Shown here: one piece after another, positions 62,055 to 64,000 of the stretch | How the letters are laid out: every line of letters starts with the position of its first letter | How positions within the stretch are numbered: the stretch's first letter is position 1 | Assembly (NCBI GenBank): GCA_963575745.1 | Contig: CAUYUJ010021073.1 | Location: 64,001-128,000 of the forward strand | Source: Prorocentrum cordatum | Taxonomy: Eukaryota; Sar; Dinophyceae; Prorocentrales; Prorocentraceae | Direction: 5' to 3' | Length of the DNA: 64,000 nucleotides | The notes under the pieces: generated by a model | Told to the model about the DNA's origin: nothing | The model's database searches: none | The model's input: only the letters and a program-made list of their open reading frames with translations | Program-made: the position numbers and the translations under genes

Positions 62055-64000
62055 GCCCCGAAACGTGTGAGGGGTGTGCCAAAATGAGTGGCGGGGACGC
62101 ATGCGGACTGTGCCACTGGGACCTTCGGCGGGGCTCCTATGGGGCCACGAAACGTGTGAGGGGTGGGCCGAAATTAATGGCGGGGACGCATGCGGACTGT
62201 GCCACGGGAACCTTCGGCAGAGCTCCTGTGGGGCCACGAAACGTGTGAGGAGTGTGCCGAAATGAGTGGCGGGGACGCATGCGGACTGTGCCACTGGGAC
62301 CTTCGGCGGAGCTCCTATGGGGCCACGAAACGTGTGAGGGGTGGGCCGAAATGAGTGGCGGGGACGCATGCGGACTGTGCCACTGGGACCTTCGGCGGAG
62401 CTCCTCTGGTGCCACGAAACGTGTGAGGGGTGGGCCGAAATGAGTGGCGGGGACGCATGCGGACTGCGCCACTGGGACCTTCGGCGGAGCTCCTGTGGCG
62501 TCACGAAACGTGTGAGGGGTGGGTCGAAATGAATGGCGGGGACGCATGCGGACTGTGCCACTGGGACCTTCGGCGGAGCTCTGTGGGGCCACGAAACGTG
62601 TGAGGGGTGGGCCGAAATGAATGGCGGGGACGCATGCGGACTGTGCCACTGGGACCGTCGGCAAAGCTCATATAGGGCCACGAAAAGTGTGAGGGGTGTG
62701 CCGAAATGAGTGGCGGGGACGCATGCGGACTGTGCCACTGGGACCTTCGGCGGAGCTCCTGTGGGGCCACGAAACGTGTGAGGGGTGGGGCCGAAATGAG
62801 TGGCGGGGACGCATGCGGACTGTGCCACGGTGACCTTCGACGGGCTCCTATGGGGCCACAAAACGTGTGAAGGGTGTGCCGAAATGAATGGCGGGGACGC
62901 ATGCGGACTGTGCCACTGGGACCTTCGGCGGGGCTCCTATGGGGCCACGAAACGTGTGAGGAGTGTGCCGAAATGAATGGCGGGGACGCATGCGGACTGT
63001 GCCACTGGGACCTTCGGCGGAGCTCCTATGGGACCACGAAACGTGTGCGGGGTGTACCGACATGAATGGCGGGGACGCATGCGGACTGTGCCACTGGGAC
63101 ATTCGGCGGAGCTCCTGTGGGGCCACGAAACGTGTGCGGGGTGTGTCGAAATGAATGGCGGTGACGCATGCGGACTGTGCCACTGGGACCGTCGGCAGAG
63201 CTCCTGTGGGGCCACGAAACATGTGCGGGGTGGGCCGGAATTAATGGCGGGGACGCATGCGGACTGTGCCACGGGGACCTTCGGCAGAGCTCCTGTGGGG
63301 CCACGAAACGTGTGAGGGGTGTGCCGAAATGAGTGGCGGAGACGCATGCGGACTGTGCCACGGGGACCTTCGGCGGGGCTCCTATGGGGCCACGAAACGT
63401 GTGAGGGGTGTACCGAAATGAATGGCGGGGGCGCATGCAGACTGTGCCACTGGGACCGTCGGCAAAGCTCCTATGGGACCACGAAACGTGTGCGGGGTGT
63501 GCCGAAATGAATGGCGGGGACGCATGCGGACTGTGCCACGGGGGCCTTCGGCGGAGCTCCTGTGGGGCCACGAAGCGTGTGAGGGGTGGGCCGAAATGAG
63601 TGGCGGGGACGCATGCGGACTGTGCCACTGGCACCGTCGGCAAAGCTCCTGTGGGGCCACGAAACGTGTGAGGGGTGTGCCGAAATGAATGGCGGGGACG
63701 CATGCGGACTGTGCCACTGGGACCTTCGGCGGAGCTCCCTATGGGGCCACGAAACGTGTGAGGGGTGGGCCGAAATGAGTGGCGGGGACGCATGCGGACT
63801 GTGCCACGGGGACCTTCGGCGGGGCTCCTATGGGGCCACGAAACGTGTGAGGAGTGTGCCGAAATGAATGGCGGGGACGCATGCGGACTGTGCCACTGGG
63901 ACCTTCGGCGGAGCTCCTGTGGGACCACGAAACGTGTGAGGGGTGGGCCGATATGAGTGGCGGGGACGCATGCGGACTGTGCCACTGGGACCTTCGGCGG
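62055..64000. repeat. Family E 89-bp satellite, array 2 (about 22 units, runs off the edge)
   Basis: The word GGGGCCACGA recurs every 89 bp (62141, 62230, 62319 and on). The unit reads ACGTGTGAGGGGTG(T/G)GCCGA, AATGA(G/A)TGGCGGGGACGCAT, GCGGACTGTGCCACTGGGAC, CTTCGGC(G/A)GAGCTCCT. Units are more alike than in array 1 and differ from it (ATGAGTGGCGG against ATGGGTGTGGG). Since 89 is not a multiple of 3, frames of 63 codons recur in rotating phase; they are shadows. Confidence 0.95.

Overview
The window is eukaryotic nuclear DNA, most likely from a dinoflagellate (a Prorocentrum- or Symbiodinium-like genome; the species cannot be fixed from here). Evidence: it is GC-rich; it carries several reverse-transcriptase families of the type abundant in dinoflagellate genomes, including a DIRS-like RT/tyrosine-recombinase element and an RT with a restriction-like endonuclease tail; two copies of a sequence resemble the dinoflagellate spliced leader; and trinucleotide microsatellites are very abundant. 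There is no sign of bacterial operons, CRISPR, tRNA or rRNA genes.

Layout. 1-3.6 kb: the only long intact reading frame that looks like a host or domesticated gene, on the minus strand and running off the left edge (at least 1065 codons, transposase-like RNase H features plus an HMG-box-like segment). 3.6-7 kb: short-period minisatellites and an ~85-bp tandem array. 7-12.6 kb: minus-strand remnants of a non-LTR element and of a gag-like gene, a 195-bp MITE-like element and two 150-165-bp MITE-like elements. 13-19.6 kb: a 3.5-kb decayed non-LTR retrotransposon on the minus strand, bracketed by (TCC)n tracts of about 760 and 420 bp. 19.6-23.2 kb: low-information sequence, purine tracts and a 210-bp duplication with a spliced-leader-like motif. 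23.3-27 kb: a decayed DIRS-like element on the minus strand. 27.4-30.5 kb: (GAT)n/(GGA)n, an RLE-like retroelement end and a 580-codon reverse-transcriptase frame, both on the plus strand.

30.5-64 kb holds almost only repeats: microsatellites (TCC, ATC, GAC, AAC, TA), a composite repeated element (here called family D) in at least four copies, a 21-bp minisatellite, a 2.6-kb array of short palindrome-rich units at 42-45 kb, a second copy of the ~85-bp array and of the MITE seen at 6-8.6 kb, a 39-bp hairpin repeat, a 211-bp satellite organised as 422-bp dimers, a ~250-bp foldback structure, the C-terminal exon of a Pif1/RecD-like helicase, and an 89-bp satellite running off the right edge.

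The genes do not form a pathway. The window is best read as repeat-dominated sequence between genes, built from nested decayed retroelements and locally amplified satellites. Most long reading frames in the repeat tracts are artefacts of trinucleotide or in-phase repeats. The most novel items are family D, the 39-bp hairpin repeat, the two MITE families, the dimeric satellite with its derived 12-bp array, and the long minus-strand gene at the left edge.
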